From NCBI GenBank assembly GCA_026018925.1, contig JAKSZU010000003.1:9821236-9885235 (forward strand): 64,000 nucleotides of DNA, read 5' to 3'. The notes beneath the pieces are model-generated. The model ran no database searches. It was not told the origin of the DNA and worked only from the letters and a program-made list of their open reading frames with translations. Positions 44,013-54,463 of this stretch are shown piece after piece (the first letter of the stretch is position 1; each line of letters starts with the position of its first letter). Position numbers and translations under genes: made by a program. Source of the stretch: Tupaia tana. Lineage: Eukaryota > Chordata > Mammalia > Scandentia > Tupaiidae.

Positions 44013-44765
44013 AAGTGCTGGCAGGGCAATGGTGAAAGGGGAACTCTCCTTCACTGTTGGTGGGAATATAAATTGGTCCAGCCACTATGGAGAAAAAAAT
44101 GGAGGTTCCTCAAAGATCTGTAAATGGAAGCATCATATGATCCAGCAATCCCACTCCTGGCTATCTTCTCAAAGGACAGGAGAACACTCAGTTGGAAAAG
44201 TGTTTGCACATCTGTGTTTATTGTGGCATTATTCATGATTGCTAAGACGTGAAACCAGCTGAAATGTCAACAAACAGATGAACGGATTGAAAATGTGTGG
44301 CACATATACTCTATGGAATACTACTCAGCCATAAAAAAAATTAAAAAAAAAAAAAACAAGATCCTGACATTTGATAGAAAATGGTCAGATATGGAAGATT
44401 TACTGCTGAGTGAAGCAAGCCACGCTATGAAAGAGAGGCCACTGTATGTCCGCACTTAATATATACCAACTATCCATATTCTATGGTGGAAACTGAAAGA
44501 TTAGAGGTTATAGAAGCATGGAAAATGATTATGGATATTGGAGACAGTGTTGGAAAAGGGTAGGAGAAGGGGGAGAGTGTGAGGAAAGAAATTAAGGAGA
44601 AAAATAGGCAAGATATTTATGGAACACAGAAATGGATTATTGCCTGTTTATAACGTGTATAGTATCCTCAACTGTACTGGTGTGAGGTGTATTCATGCTG
44701 GGTAAATTCACTTTATAAGCTAAGTACTATATTGTGATTAAATGTATAAAATGTTTAAAAAAAGA
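44013..44765 (+). mobile_element. 5'-truncated L1: ORF2 C-terminus and 3' UTR
   Basis: Translated pieces include YDPAIPLL, then VFIVALFMIAKT, and WHIYSMEYYSAIKK, which are L1 ORF2p C-terminal hallmarks. The reading frame is broken by stops (for example after IAKT at about 44251), so it is dead. The 3' UTR follows (44345-44750) and ends in a short A-rich tail. Confidence 0.93.
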
Positions 44766-44930
44766 AAATTTTGAAATTACAAAAACACATAGATATATTT
44801 TATAGACAAAATAAGAAACACTAAGATAGAATAATTTTATTTGATTACACATGAACTACGTTTCTGTTTTGTTTTCAAAAATGATTTTTTAATGTATGAT
44901 TGAATAAAAACATGTCTTTTATTAAAAACC
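44766..44930. other. Unassigned AT-rich spacer
   Basis: Nothing recognised. It ends in the target site acaagctt. Confidence 0.35.
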
Positions 44931-44939
44931 ACAAGCTTT

Positions 44940-45206
44940 GGGACCAGTAGATGGTGTAATGGTTATGTCACTGGACTTCCATGTAGTTGACCATGGTTCA
45001 AGTCCCAGACGTTTTGGCTTAAACTCATGCTGGGCATGTGTGTGTGAGTGCCCCAAATCCCTAAAAGAGAACGAAAGAAAAGCAATTGTAGTGTGGCTAT
45101 CCCCCCAGGGTGATCTCTCGCTTTGTGTCTCTCTGTCTCTCTCTGATTCTCTGGCTAGTGTATGTGCCCTATATAAAAAATCTCTCAAAACAAAACTAAA
45201 ATCCCC
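44940..45206 (+). mobile_element. Type L SINE, first of a double insertion
   Basis: Full long form: 'gggaccagtagatggtgtaatgg', box B 'ggttcaagtcccag', 'ccccccagggtgatctctcgc', 'ctatataaaaaatctctc'. Flanked by acaagctt at 44931-44938 and 45207-45214. Confidence 0.93.
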
Positions 45207-45214
45207 ACAAGCTT

Positions 45215-45472
45215 GGGACCAGCAAATGGTATAATGGTTGTATCACTGGACTTTCAAGAAGTTGACCATGGTTTGAGTCCCAGACCTGGTAACTTAAAAC
45301 TAATGCTAGGTATGTGTGTGTGCATGCCCAAAATCCCAAGAAGAGAAGGGAGAAGGGGCCGTCGCATAGCCACCCCCCCAGGAGTTGATTTTCCACTTTC
45401 TGTTTCTGTTTCTCTCTGTCTCTCTAGCACGAGCACATGTGTATAGTAAAAATCTCTATAAAAAGAAAAGAA
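45215..45472 (+). mobile_element. Type L SINE, second of a double insertion
   Basis: Full long form: 'gggaccagcaaatggtataatgg', box B 'ggtttgagtcccag', 'ccaccccccaggagttgat', 'tatagtaaaaatctc'. Flanked by acaagctt at 45207-45214 and 45477-45484. Confidence 0.93.
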
Positions 45473-45484
45473 ACCAACAAGCTT

Positions 45485-45984
45485 ATTGAAATGCTTTTGA
45501 TTACTTCATTTTTTTATGAAAGCTGAGGAATTAATCCAATTTAGATAAAAATTAAAATATGACAGAATGTGAAAAAAATTTCAATTATCTTGCTAATTAG
45601 ATAGTCAAATATTACAGTAGATACATGAAAATAATTAATTTATTATGCTTCTACACAAAAATACTTGAAACTATGTAGAGGTCATTTTCTATTGTTAAAC
45701 AAAAATAGGAATTAAAATATAAATAACATACACAGAAATTATTCGGTTTCACTGTCAAAATTTGATGATAAATTTAGTCATGGTGACTAAATATAGCTTT
45801 AAAATATCTTGAAAAAAAGGTGTTAGACTCCTTTCATGTACCTGTGATGTCTGTTAAATTAATTAAAAAGCAAATCACAAGATAACACATTCTGAGAAAG
45901 AAGTAATCAGCAAGTGTCACTAAAGAATGATCCTGGAGGATACCATATTTCTGAAGAACAAATGCTTTTGTTTTACTGTAGATT
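45485..45984. other. Unassigned AT-rich DNA
   Basis: Nothing recognised. Confidence 0.4.
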
Positions 45985-46112
45985 AACTAATACATTTTTA
46001 TGGTTTACATATCATCATCTCCATTGAGCTGTAGTCCTATAACTCATGTATTTATTATCTAAGATGGAGTCCTGCACAAAGTAGGTGTTCGAAAATGTTT
46101 GCTGAATGAGTC
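45985..46112 (+). mobile_element. L2 3' end
   Basis: 'tagtcctataactcatgtatttatt', 'gtcctgcacaaagtaggtgttcg' and 'aaatgtttgctgaatgagt' match the L2 3' terminus. Confidence 0.75.
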
Positions 46113-46127
46113 TCTCTTCTGTGAAAA

Positions 46128-46425
46128 TTGACCCTTCTTTTTTATTTTTATTTATTAATTTATTTTTCTTTTTTAAACATTAATATGCTATACATCATTA
46201 CAGTATACAAAATGAATTTTTCATCTAAAATACACTGTCTGTTGGCTCAATCAAGCACATCAACATACGTGTTATCAACAAACAATTTTTCATTTCTTAT
46301 GTCTTGTATATTTTGCGGATTTTTTTTGTTGTTGTTGTTGTTTTTTTTTGCCATCCTTGATTCCCTATCCCTAACCCTCTGCCCTGTCCAACCCTTCTCC
46401 CATTGTCTCCTTCTTGATTTTTAAG
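46128..46425 (-). mobile_element. Old L1 3' UTR, antisense (tentative)
   Basis: Resembles the antisense 3' UTR part at 14240-14420: 'catcattacagtatacaaaatgaatttttcatc' (46194-46226), 'caacatacgtgttatcaac' and the pyrimidine-rich 'ttgattccctatccctaacc'. Confidence 0.5.
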
Positions 46426-46467
46426 CTACAAAGTTAAATTTCTGTTATGTGTGAAACAGCGTGTTCT

Positions 46468-46752
46468 GGGACCAGCAGCTAGAGTAATGGCTATGCCACT
46501 TGACTCCCACGTAGTCAACCGCGGTTCAAGTCCCGGACCGGGTGGCTTAAACTCACGCCGGGCGTGTGTGCGTGCGTGCCCAAGATCCCAAGAGGAGAAT
46601 GGAGGAGAAGGGATTGTGGTGTGACCATCCCCCCTGGGGAGTGATTTCTTGCTTTCTCTCTCTCTGTCTCTCTCTGTCTGTCTGGTGAGTGCACGTGCCC
46701 TATAGCAAAAACCTCTCCAAAAAAGAAAAAAAGAAGAAAGAAAAAAAAAAAA
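46468..46752 (+). mobile_element. Type L SINE with TSD
   Basis: CpG-rich, little diverged: 'gggaccagcagctagagtaatggct', box B 'ggttcaagtcccgg', 'cacgccgggcgtgtg', hairpin 'cccccctgggga', 'ctatagcaaaaacctctcc', A tail. The TSD agc(g/a)tgttct is at 46458-46467 and 46753-46762. Confidence 0.95.
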
Positions 46753-46762
46753 AGCATGTTCT

Positions 46763-47169
46763 TCTTTTCAACAATTAAATAATGTGCTAAAATTAAGTTA
46801 GAACATTAACAACCTGTATATGAAATGATGTACTTTCTTATGGGACAATTTTATAATATAGGTCATAAGGCTTAAAATAGTATATAAACTTTGACCCTAA
46901 AATTCTGCCTCAATAAATATATTATAGTGATCTAAAGACTTATAAAAGAATTAATTCTAAAATAAGCTGTTAAGAAATATAAAAAAAATAGTTGAAAAAT
47001 TACCTTCTTTATTACAGTCAATATTGCTACTATTATCAATGAGGCAATTTGACAAAATAAATGGGCTAATCACAATTATGAAATGGAAGATTTTTAAGAC
47101 AGTTGCCAAAAACAAGCAACCTGCATCCATTTCTAGACACCATGACATCATTTGGTGAAGGAGATGCTC
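46763..47169. other. Unassigned AT-rich DNA
   Basis: Nothing recognised. Confidence 0.4.
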
Positions 47170-47275
47170 AAAAACCCCTTCATTCACTTTATCCAGCACA
47201 CACATGTCTACTGAGAGTCTGCTATGTGTTAGGCACCATGCTAAGTGCTTAGGAAAGAGAATCATCCATGTAGGA
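47170..47275 (-). mobile_element. L2 3' end, antisense
   Basis: 'cattcactttatccagcac', 'gtctactgagagtctgctatgtgttaggcaccatgctaagtgcttagg' (47207-47254) is the antisense L2 terminus (cattcaacaaatatttattg, agcacctactatgtgccaggcact). Confidence 0.65.
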
Positions 47276-47593
47276 ATGTGGAGGCTCTTGTGTGTTGTAC
47301 GAAAGACTTATTGTACATTGTTGGCAACGGGGCAAAAGAATAAGATGCCTCGATTCCTCATCTAAAGGTGACACAGTGATGTGCAGGAGACAGTGAATGA
47401 GTCATGGGCAGAGTGGCGTGAGAAAGCACAATTAGAAGGCTCTTGAGGTGGTCCAGTAGGGGTGGAATGGAAGCCTGGAAGAAGAGAGAAGCCATAAACA
47501 ATGAAAGAGGAGATAGATATGAAAGCAAGAAGAGATGACATGTTTTGAACCACCTATCTCTTGCAAAGATAACTGCATAAAAAAGGTATTACA
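47276..47593. other. Unassigned DNA
   Basis: May be further L2 sequence, but I cannot align it. Confidence 0.35.
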
Positions 47594-47820
47594 GGGCCAG
47601 CAGGTGGCATGATAGTTAAGGTGCTGGACTCCCACATGGCTGACCACAGTTCAAGTCTAATTATACTGGGTGTGTGTGTGCATGCCCAAAATCCCAAGAG
47701 GAGAACGGGGGAGAAGGGCTTGCAGCATGGCTATTTCCCCTATGGGGTGATTTCTCACTTTCTCTCTCTCTGTCTCTTTCCAGTGAGCATACCTTCCCCG
47801 TGGCAAAAACCTTTCTAAGA
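47594..47820 (+). mobile_element. Old-head type L SINE
   Basis: Head of the short-form type ('gggccagcaggtggcatgatagttaagg') joined to a full long body ('gcccaaaatcccaagaggag', 'catggctatttcccctatgggg', 'ccgtggcaaaaaccttt'). Part of the head/body junction after box B is deleted. Confidence 0.9.
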
Positions 47821-48584
47821 AAACTTATCACAATATTTGAACCTGGGGAGTATAACAGACAAAGGTGGACTTTCCTGATGAATGTCTGCAGTGATGCTCA
47901 AGAGTGACTTTCTTCTCCTTAATACTTCATTCCAACACGAAAACCTCAAGAGTAAAATTTAGTATCATTGGAGTACTTTGGAGTGAAATTTCAAATTCAG
48001 AAGAAACTCAATTTACTAACCTTTTGGCATGCTTTTGCTGGCATAATCAATACCTGATACCTATGTCATCTTACGTACACTCTCCCTTACCCTCTCTGTA
48101 GATCTGACCTATCCCTTCCTCTATTCTTCGCGTACTTGGTTATTGTCCTAGTATGGGACACCTTTGCCAGTGTCTATGAAGAGTCTGTTAAGGACTGCAG
48201 GCTTTGTCACTTGGTAAACATGATGGGTTTACACATGATGGCTCTCAATGCCTTGCAGATTTTCACAGCTATTTTTCTCCATTGTTAGTTCTGCTCAGTT
48301 TCACCCCCAAAACACAGATGGTTGCTGAACTGTCTTCTCGTGAGTCTTTTGACCAAGGAATCAAAACGATGTTATGTAAATAATGAATGGGCTACTGGAT
48401 AATACGGTGCAATAATAATTTGTTTGGCTTTTTTGTTGTTGTTCCCTCTTGAAAGAATGTGAGGTATTTTTTATTTCCTTCAAGTTTATTCCAAGAAAGG
48501 AACTGAATGAACTGTCCTCTCCTTTGATGTCTTTGGTTGCAAGCTCAAAATATAGGCCTCCCCTACTCAGAAGTTATCTTGGAG
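47821..48584. other. Unassigned DNA
   Basis: No gene or repeat recognised. Confidence 0.4.
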
Positions 48585-48765
48585 GTGGAGGTGTTTGTGC
48601 ATGAGTGACCAAAATTCCTGGAGAAAAATGGTAGAGAAAGGATTGTGGCATGGCCATGGCCCAGGGAGGAGGGGTGATTTCTCAATTTCCCTCTCACTGC
48701 CTCTCTCATGTCTTGCGTCCTGTGGCAAAAAACTTAAAACACCAACCAAACAAACAAAAAACCCT
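48585..48765 (+). mobile_element. 5'-truncated type L SINE
   Basis: Starts in the body ('ggtgtttgtgcatgagtgacc'), 'ggattgtggcatggccatgg', 'gaggggtgatttctcaatttcc', ending in caaacaaac-rich tail. The head with promoter boxes is missing. Confidence 0.8.
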
Positions 48766-49298
48766 GGAGTCTTGAAGAGTTCTGATTGGAGGATCATACT
48801 TTCAACAGGTGGCCTTGCAGCAGAACGAGCAAAGTAACCATGATAAACACCACAGAGAAAGGGTCAGGTCTTTCCTGCTTTCTGGATACTACATAAACTT
48901 TGTAGATATTTACTCAATACTAGGCAGAGTTATAAGTTCTCTCAGACCTGATTGAGTTTGAAGTTCTTGTTGTTGTGTTTAGCTGGATCTCTGAACAAGT
49001 TATAATAACATTAATATGAAGAACAAAGAAAGAATGTCATGTTTTATGCTGGACTACTATGAAGTCAATTTACAACCACCGTAACTTTAGAAATTCTATC
49101 TTCTCGTGCTTCAACCATCTCCACAGAGGCAGGAATGTTGTTTTCTCCTGTGGTTGTATGTGGATACTTGTATACATATTCATTACTCAAATCAAAGAAT
49201 TACATGATATGTAGCAAAATGTGGGACTTTTTGTATCATAGCTCTTTAAATTTCAGTATCTATGGAATATCTGTTTTTAGAGCATTTATATATTCAGG
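48766..49298. other. Unassigned DNA
   Basis: Nothing recognised. Confidence 0.4.
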
Positions 49299-49630
49299 GT
49301 GTCTTGGTCTATTTGGGATGCTATAACAAAATACTCTAGTCCAGGTTACATATAAACAACAGAAATTTCTCACAGTTCTAGAGACTGCAAAGTCCAAAAT
49401 CAAGGTGCCTGCAGACGCAGTGTCTGGTGAGGGCCTGCTTCCTCACAGACACATCTTTTTGCTGTGTCTTCATATGGTAGAAAATTCAAGGCAGTTACCA
49501 AAAGCTTCTTTTATAAGAGCACTGATCCTATGACCTAATTACTTCCCATGGCCTCACCTCCTAATATCATCAACCTAAGAATTAGGATTTCAACATTTGA
49601 ATCTGGGGGCACACAAAACTTCGGACATAG
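49299..49630 (-). mobile_element. ERVL-MaLR solo LTR (MLT1/MST-like)
   Basis: Antisense order: 'gtcttggtctatttgggatgctataacaaaatac' (49301-49334), 'aacagaaatttctcacagttctag', 'aaaatcaaggtgcctgcag', 'gtctggtgagggcctgcttcc', 'gctgtgtcttcatatggtag', 'ttataagagcactgatcc', 'cctcctaatatcatcaacc', ending 'gcacacaaaacttcggacatag'. Near full-length; no internal genes. Confidence 0.85.
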
Positions 49631-50061
49631 AATGGCATTTGCTGTTTTTTCTAGGATATCTAGGACTTCAAGTTGTCATTCAGTAGGCACCTTTAGTGGT
49701 TCTCCTCCACAGAGAAGGCCGTATAAATAAGAACACACAGCTCTGATGAAACTGGCCTCTAAGTGCTTACCTCTGTTTCACCCTGGGCATAACTTAGAGC
49801 ACGTTATGGGGATTTATAGCATCACCAGCTCTGGAAATACACCCCACACAGCACTGTGATCACTAGAGAGTCTAACATCCGTTTGATGAGCAAATGGAGG
49901 GATGGTTGCCTGTGAGTACTAAGCATTTCTCTCTGAGAAAATCCTGGACATGAGCATCTCCACTTATTTCCCTGTCTTTCCCTTCTCTCTATTTCCCTCT
50001 CCTCAAACCACACCCCTTTTATTTTATACAAAGCTATTTATACTGGCTCAGGTTCTTCCAG
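49631..50061. other. Unassigned DNA
   Basis: Nothing recognised. Confidence 0.35.
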
Positions 50062-50285
50062 TTTTTAAGTTTACTTATTTATCTTATGAGAGAGAAACAG
50101 AGAAAGAGAGAAGGGATTAGGCATCCCATCAGGGGATCCCTACATCACGGTCTGCCCCCAGTTCCAGCCAGCCTAAGTCATGGGCATGCACAAGTGTGTG
50201 GCTTGCACAAGGAGGTCCCAGAACATAAACTCAAGACCTTCCCACATGGGTCGGTCCAATTGTGCCACCACCCAGATCCTCCCAT
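50062..50285 (-). mobile_element. Type C SINE, antisense
   Basis: Tail 'tttacttatttatcttatgag', (gaga)n, 'ccagttccagccagcctaag', 'atgggcatgcacaagtg', 'caaggaggtcccagaac', 'ctcaagaccttcccacatggg' and head end 'gtgccaccacccag'. Confidence 0.85.
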
Positions 50286-50681
50286 TTTGTTTTGATATCC
50301 AAATGCCTATTGCTTACAGCGTGTTTGGGTGTGTGAAAATCCACTGCGTGGGAGATAACTTTGTACCCAACTACAAAAATAATTCCAACAATGTGTGAGA
50401 GTGCAGAGATTGTAAGATTGTGCATGGAAAGACATTTCTCTTCCTGTCACATCTTTCTCATCACACGTGCAGTTTAAACCCAGAACATATATTTTTTTCA
50501 TACCGGTTCTGTCAGCTTCTCTTTAGAACAGACGTTCCTCGCGATTGTCTTGTTTTTCTGTGCTTAGCAGTTTGTACATTTTACTGCCTCACATTCTGCT
50601 GCAGGAAGCAATTTAAAATCCTTTTTTTCTCTTTAACATTACAACTCACTTATGAATAGAGCTTATAACAAAAACAACTTT
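50286..50681. other. Unassigned DNA
   Basis: Nothing recognised. Confidence 0.35.

Positions 50682-50712
<31 letters not shown>
50682..50712 (+). repeat. (GA)n microsatellite
   Basis: About 15 uninterrupted ga units. Confidence 0.97.
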
Positions 50713-51484
50713 CATCAGTCTTTCTGCAAGTTGAATTTCATTCCAAAAATGAAAAATCAAGTTAGAATCCCAAACTATGCCTTATCTACTGTACTTGTCA
50801 AGGATTTTTTAGTCAAAAGCGACAGAAACTAACTCTAGAGGATTTCAACAAAAAAGGAATTTCCTGAGAGCTAATTGTGCTACCTTACAGATGCTTTCAC
50901 ACACGAGTTTAGGAAGCTAGAAGAAACGAAGGAAGGTTAGACAGACAGAATCAAAGTACAAAATCACTCCGCAAAATGGTCCAGTGAAGACGCCATTGGT
51001 ACATTTCTGAGGATCAGATGCTTTGGCTTGTACTGCTTCTGTCTTTGCACGTCACATGAACTGTCAGTATCTGAAGGAAGCTTGGATAGTCTTGCCTTCT
51101 GCCTTACTTGTTTTCAGATTGATACTTATGATGTGCATGACGCGTGTCCTCGCTCTTCATGTCACTGAATTAAGATACTCTGTGTATAACCAACAGACTT
51201 TAACAATTACCTGCAGGGGAGGCTGGGGGAGGGCCCATGTTTCCTGTTGCCTTGTATGATTTTCCTAAAAACCAAGACTTACAGGGAAGTATTCTTCAAA
51301 CATAGGAAGAAGGCTTATCTCCCTTAAAAGAAACAAATGAAACAGTAATGATAACCTCAATGTCCCAGCATGACAACTTAATAATGTTGACATTTCTAAA
51401 TTGGATTTGATTAAATTACATATAACCCAGTATTCCATATTTGAAAATATTCCTAAAAGGGTTGATTTATTTTAAAAGTGTTGA
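50713..51484. other. Unassigned DNA, possible old repeat at 50800-50900
   Basis: 'agcgacagaaactaactctagaggatttcaac' and 'aaaaaggaatttcctgag' (50818-50868) resemble a mammalian repeat pattern 'caacagaaacc...actggcttaaacaaaaagggaatttattgg', but I could not extend it. Confidence 0.3.
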
Positions 51485-51745
51485 GGGCTGGCCATGGCAT
51501 GATGGTTAGGGCAGCTGGATCTACATGGCCAAGGCCAGGTTTGAGTACTGCACCAGGTGGCTTGGAAAACAAACCACTGGATGCCTGTGTGCAAATGCCT
51601 AAAATCCCGAAAGGAGGAAGAAATGGAGAAGAGGTTGTGGTGAGACCACCCTCCTTGGTGGGGGGGGGGGGTGCTTTCTCATGCCCCCTCCCTCTCTCTC
51701 TGTCTTTCTCTGGCAAGTGCATGTGCCCTTTAACAATTAAAAAAA
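51485..51745 (+). mobile_element. Old type L SINE with G-run expansion
   Basis: 'gggctggccatggcatgatggttagggc', box-B-like 'gtttgagtactgc', 'aaatgcctaaaatcccgaaagg', a run of G at 51659-51670 in the hairpin position, 'ggcaagtgcatgtgccctttaac'. Confidence 0.82.
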
Positions 51746-52152
51746 ATATTTAGAAACATTTCTTAGCAATCTCTAACACTTTTTCTTGGAAACTATGGGT
51801 TTTAGCATCTTGTCATCAACCAATTTGTAATTTATAACTTCATTTTTATAATGTTTTGGAAGGTAGTAAGTGATATATAACATATAATAAATGTATGTCA
51901 TAATTTTGTTATAATAGTATATAATAATATTATATTTTATATTACCATATATAATGGCATTGTAGGAGGGGGTCTTTAAAAAGTGCTTCAAAAATACATA
52001 TTATGAAAAAAACATCTTTTTCTACCCAAACAACCTAGTATTAATACTTTAATTCCATTTTTCTCATGAACTTTTTAAAGTACCCTCATATATGGGAATT
52101 ATATATTATGAAAATATGATTTATATGTATAAATAAACATATATACGCACAC
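51746..52152. other. Very AT-rich unassigned DNA
   Basis: Dense ta/at-rich sequence at 51860-51960. No gene. Confidence 0.45.
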
Positions 52153-52398
52153 TTTTTTTAGTTTGGTATAGGGCATGTGCATTCACTAGAGAGAGATGGA
52201 GAGAGCCAATGAAAAAAATCAACCCCTCAGGGGAATGGCCACGCCACAATCCCTTCTCTTCCATGCCCCTCTTGGGATTTAGGGAGTGCATGCACTTGCA
52301 CCTGGTGTGTCTCTCAGCACACTGAGTCCAGGACTTGCACTGCACAGTTGGCCAGGTGGGATCCAGCCACCTTAACCTCCATAACACCTGCTGGCCCC
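52153..52398 (-). mobile_element. Old-head type L SINE with imperfect TSD
   Basis: Antisense: 'gtatagggcatgtgcattcac', 'caacccctcaggggaatgg', 'gccacgccacaatccc', 'gtccaggacttgcactgc', 'accttaacctccataacacctgctggcccc'. Flanks resemble each other (tacgcacac..ttttt and atgcacaca..ttttt). Confidence 0.87.
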
Positions 52399-53847
52399 AT
52401 GCACACAATTTTTTTTTTCTTTTTATAACAACTGGACTTTGTACTTCTAGCTTTCCTAGGCTCACACTATGTTCACCTTAAATACATCCACGATGACTGT
52501 TTTGTTATCTGTGGTCTTTTCTCCTTTCTACTCTCATCTGGAAAAAATAAACCATCATAATCCATTCCTTGACTTCACAATGAACATGGCTACACGTTTA
52601 GACTCATTTGAAACTAATAAATTGTTGTTGTGATCCAAAGACGAGAATGGCATTTCTGGTAGCTAAGTCATTCTGCAACCATATTTGGAGCGTCGGATTT
52701 TGTAACCTCCCATCTGCCTTGCATGGAGGCCACCGCACTCCTTACGACTGCCGTAACCTTCTGCCTCGCTCACACTGAATGTGCTCGCTGACTGCGATGT
52801 CAAGGTCTCTCGAGTCTTTACGGTCTCCTTGCTTCTCTCGCACCTCCTGTAATACTTCAGGTCTACCCTCCCCCAGCATCAGATAATCCCTAATGCCTTT
52901 TCTATTTGCTTGTGTCTGTCATGCCAGTGTCACAGTTTGCACGTCCACCATCATTTTTCCAAATACAAGATTGGTGGATTTTGTCGAAGAAAGTCATAAA
53001 AGCATTCCATTACCCAGTTTTTCTAGATAGACCCCATTGCTGTTGGGCAGTCAATTTATTCTTGTCTTGTAGCCTCAAAGCCAATTGTTTCATAAAAGGA
53101 TCTTTTAAAGGTTTTGTTGCTCTCTTTGTATTGGAACCTCCCAAAGTGATACCAGTTTCTCAGTCACTGATTGTCAAGTCTGAACCTGCAGAGAATGGAC
53201 TCCTTAGCGAGGCCCTAGTGTTTTAAAAAGGGCACAGTCTGCGAGTCAAAGGCATTCGGCGATGAGCCCTTACACCCTTGGTGACCACAGACAACTATGT
53301 TCACTTCTGTATCTCATTTCTCTCTGAAAATTAAGATAATTGCATCTAACTCACACAACTAACGTCATTGCTTTTCAGGTATTTCTCTGGCTTCAATATA
53401 TTTCCCTGCCCTTTAAGTGCGTACACACTGAGGCTTTCCTAAATTCTCTTAGAAGTTGAGCTATTGGCTGGCTTCTCCAAAGTGATTTCCTGGATGACTC
53501 CCAATCCCAAATTATATCCGTGACCTCATTTTTAATTCTTTGTAATTTATGTAAGTGAGAAAAATGGAACTATAACCTGCTCTGTTTGCAACCCTCATTA
53601 TGCTAAAAGTGAATTTCTATGTAAATATCTAATCAAGTAGGTCTTTACAGATCATAACGTTAGTTTTTCTTTTCTTAAAAAGGCCCAGTTCGCCTGTGAC
53701 ATTAAAAAAATATATTTTTTAAGTATTTTAATGGCTGAGTTGCTTAGACATAAAACCCAAAGATTACATTTTTCTCTTACTTTCATTTTTCTTTTAAGAT
53801 GTTTGGGTTGGAGAAGAAAGAAAATGGAACTGAGGTGAAGATTGAAG
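52399..53847. other. Unassigned DNA, less AT-rich in part
   Basis: About 1.4 kb with no SINE. 52620-52900 and 53000-53240 have balanced composition. The 106-codon frame at 52906-53226 has no domain I recognise and no splice context, so I do not call it. Confidence 0.4.
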
Positions 53848-54070
53848 AAAGAGGGCGGGACAGAAGCACTGCAGTAACTCAGCTCTCTGTCAGGCCGAAC
53901 CACACTGGAGGGGTCATGTCTGGAGACAGTCCCGAACATGTGGGACACACGCGTGCCCATAATCCCGAGATGGCTAAAGCAGTGCGTGGATGGCAGTGTG
54001 AGGGTGACCTGGGAATATCCACATTTCATACACTCTCACAGAAAAAAGAAATGCAATAAACTTTATTATT
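53848..54070 (+). mobile_element. Type C SINE, diverged
   Basis: 'aagcactgcagtaactcagctc', 'ggggtcatgtctggagacagtcccg', 'acgcgtgcccataatcccgagatggctaaagc' (53949-53980), tail with 'gcaataaactttatt'. Confidence 0.75.
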
Positions 54071-54245
54071 TTTTTAAAATGTAAAGAGAGGGATAAAAGG
54101 TTTCCAAGTCAGAATTATTTTAAACATGAATCTTCCCATTATTATTTAATTTTTAGTTGTGTACATAGTGATAGACATTTTTCTCCCTCCTCCCTAACAA
54201 ACCTGCATTCATCTTATTTAAGTGGCATTTTTTGAAAGTTAAGAC
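54071..54245. other. AT-rich spacer
   Basis: Nothing recognised. Confidence 0.3.
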
Positions 54246-54463
54246 GGGCCAGCAGGTGGTGTGGTGGTTGAGGTGCTGGACTCTCACATGGCCGGTCACA
54301 GTTTGAGTTTCAGACCTTGTGGCTTGCTTTCTCACATTCCCTCTCTCTTTCTCTTTCTGTTTCTCTCTGGTGAGTACATGCACCCTATAGCAAATTAAAA
54401 GAAAACATAATAAGAATAAATGAAATAAAATAAATAAATAAATTTTTAAATAAAGAAAAAGAA
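54246..54463 (+). mobile_element. Type S SINE, intermediate form
   Basis: 'gggccagcaggtggtgtggtggttgagg', box-B-like 'gtttgagtttcag', 'ttgctttctcacattccc', then the retained 'ggtgagtacatgcaccctatagcaaatt' block and a long aataaat tail. Flanks share 'aa(g/a)ttaaga'. Confidence 0.92.

Noticed and set aside
52906-53226. 106-codon open frame
   Set aside because: Needs a non-ATG start, has no recognised motif, and there is no splice or promoter context. It may be chance.
53652-54029. 125-codon antisense open frame
   Set aside because: Its N-terminal half reads the antisense of a type C SINE and the rest is AT-rich sequence.
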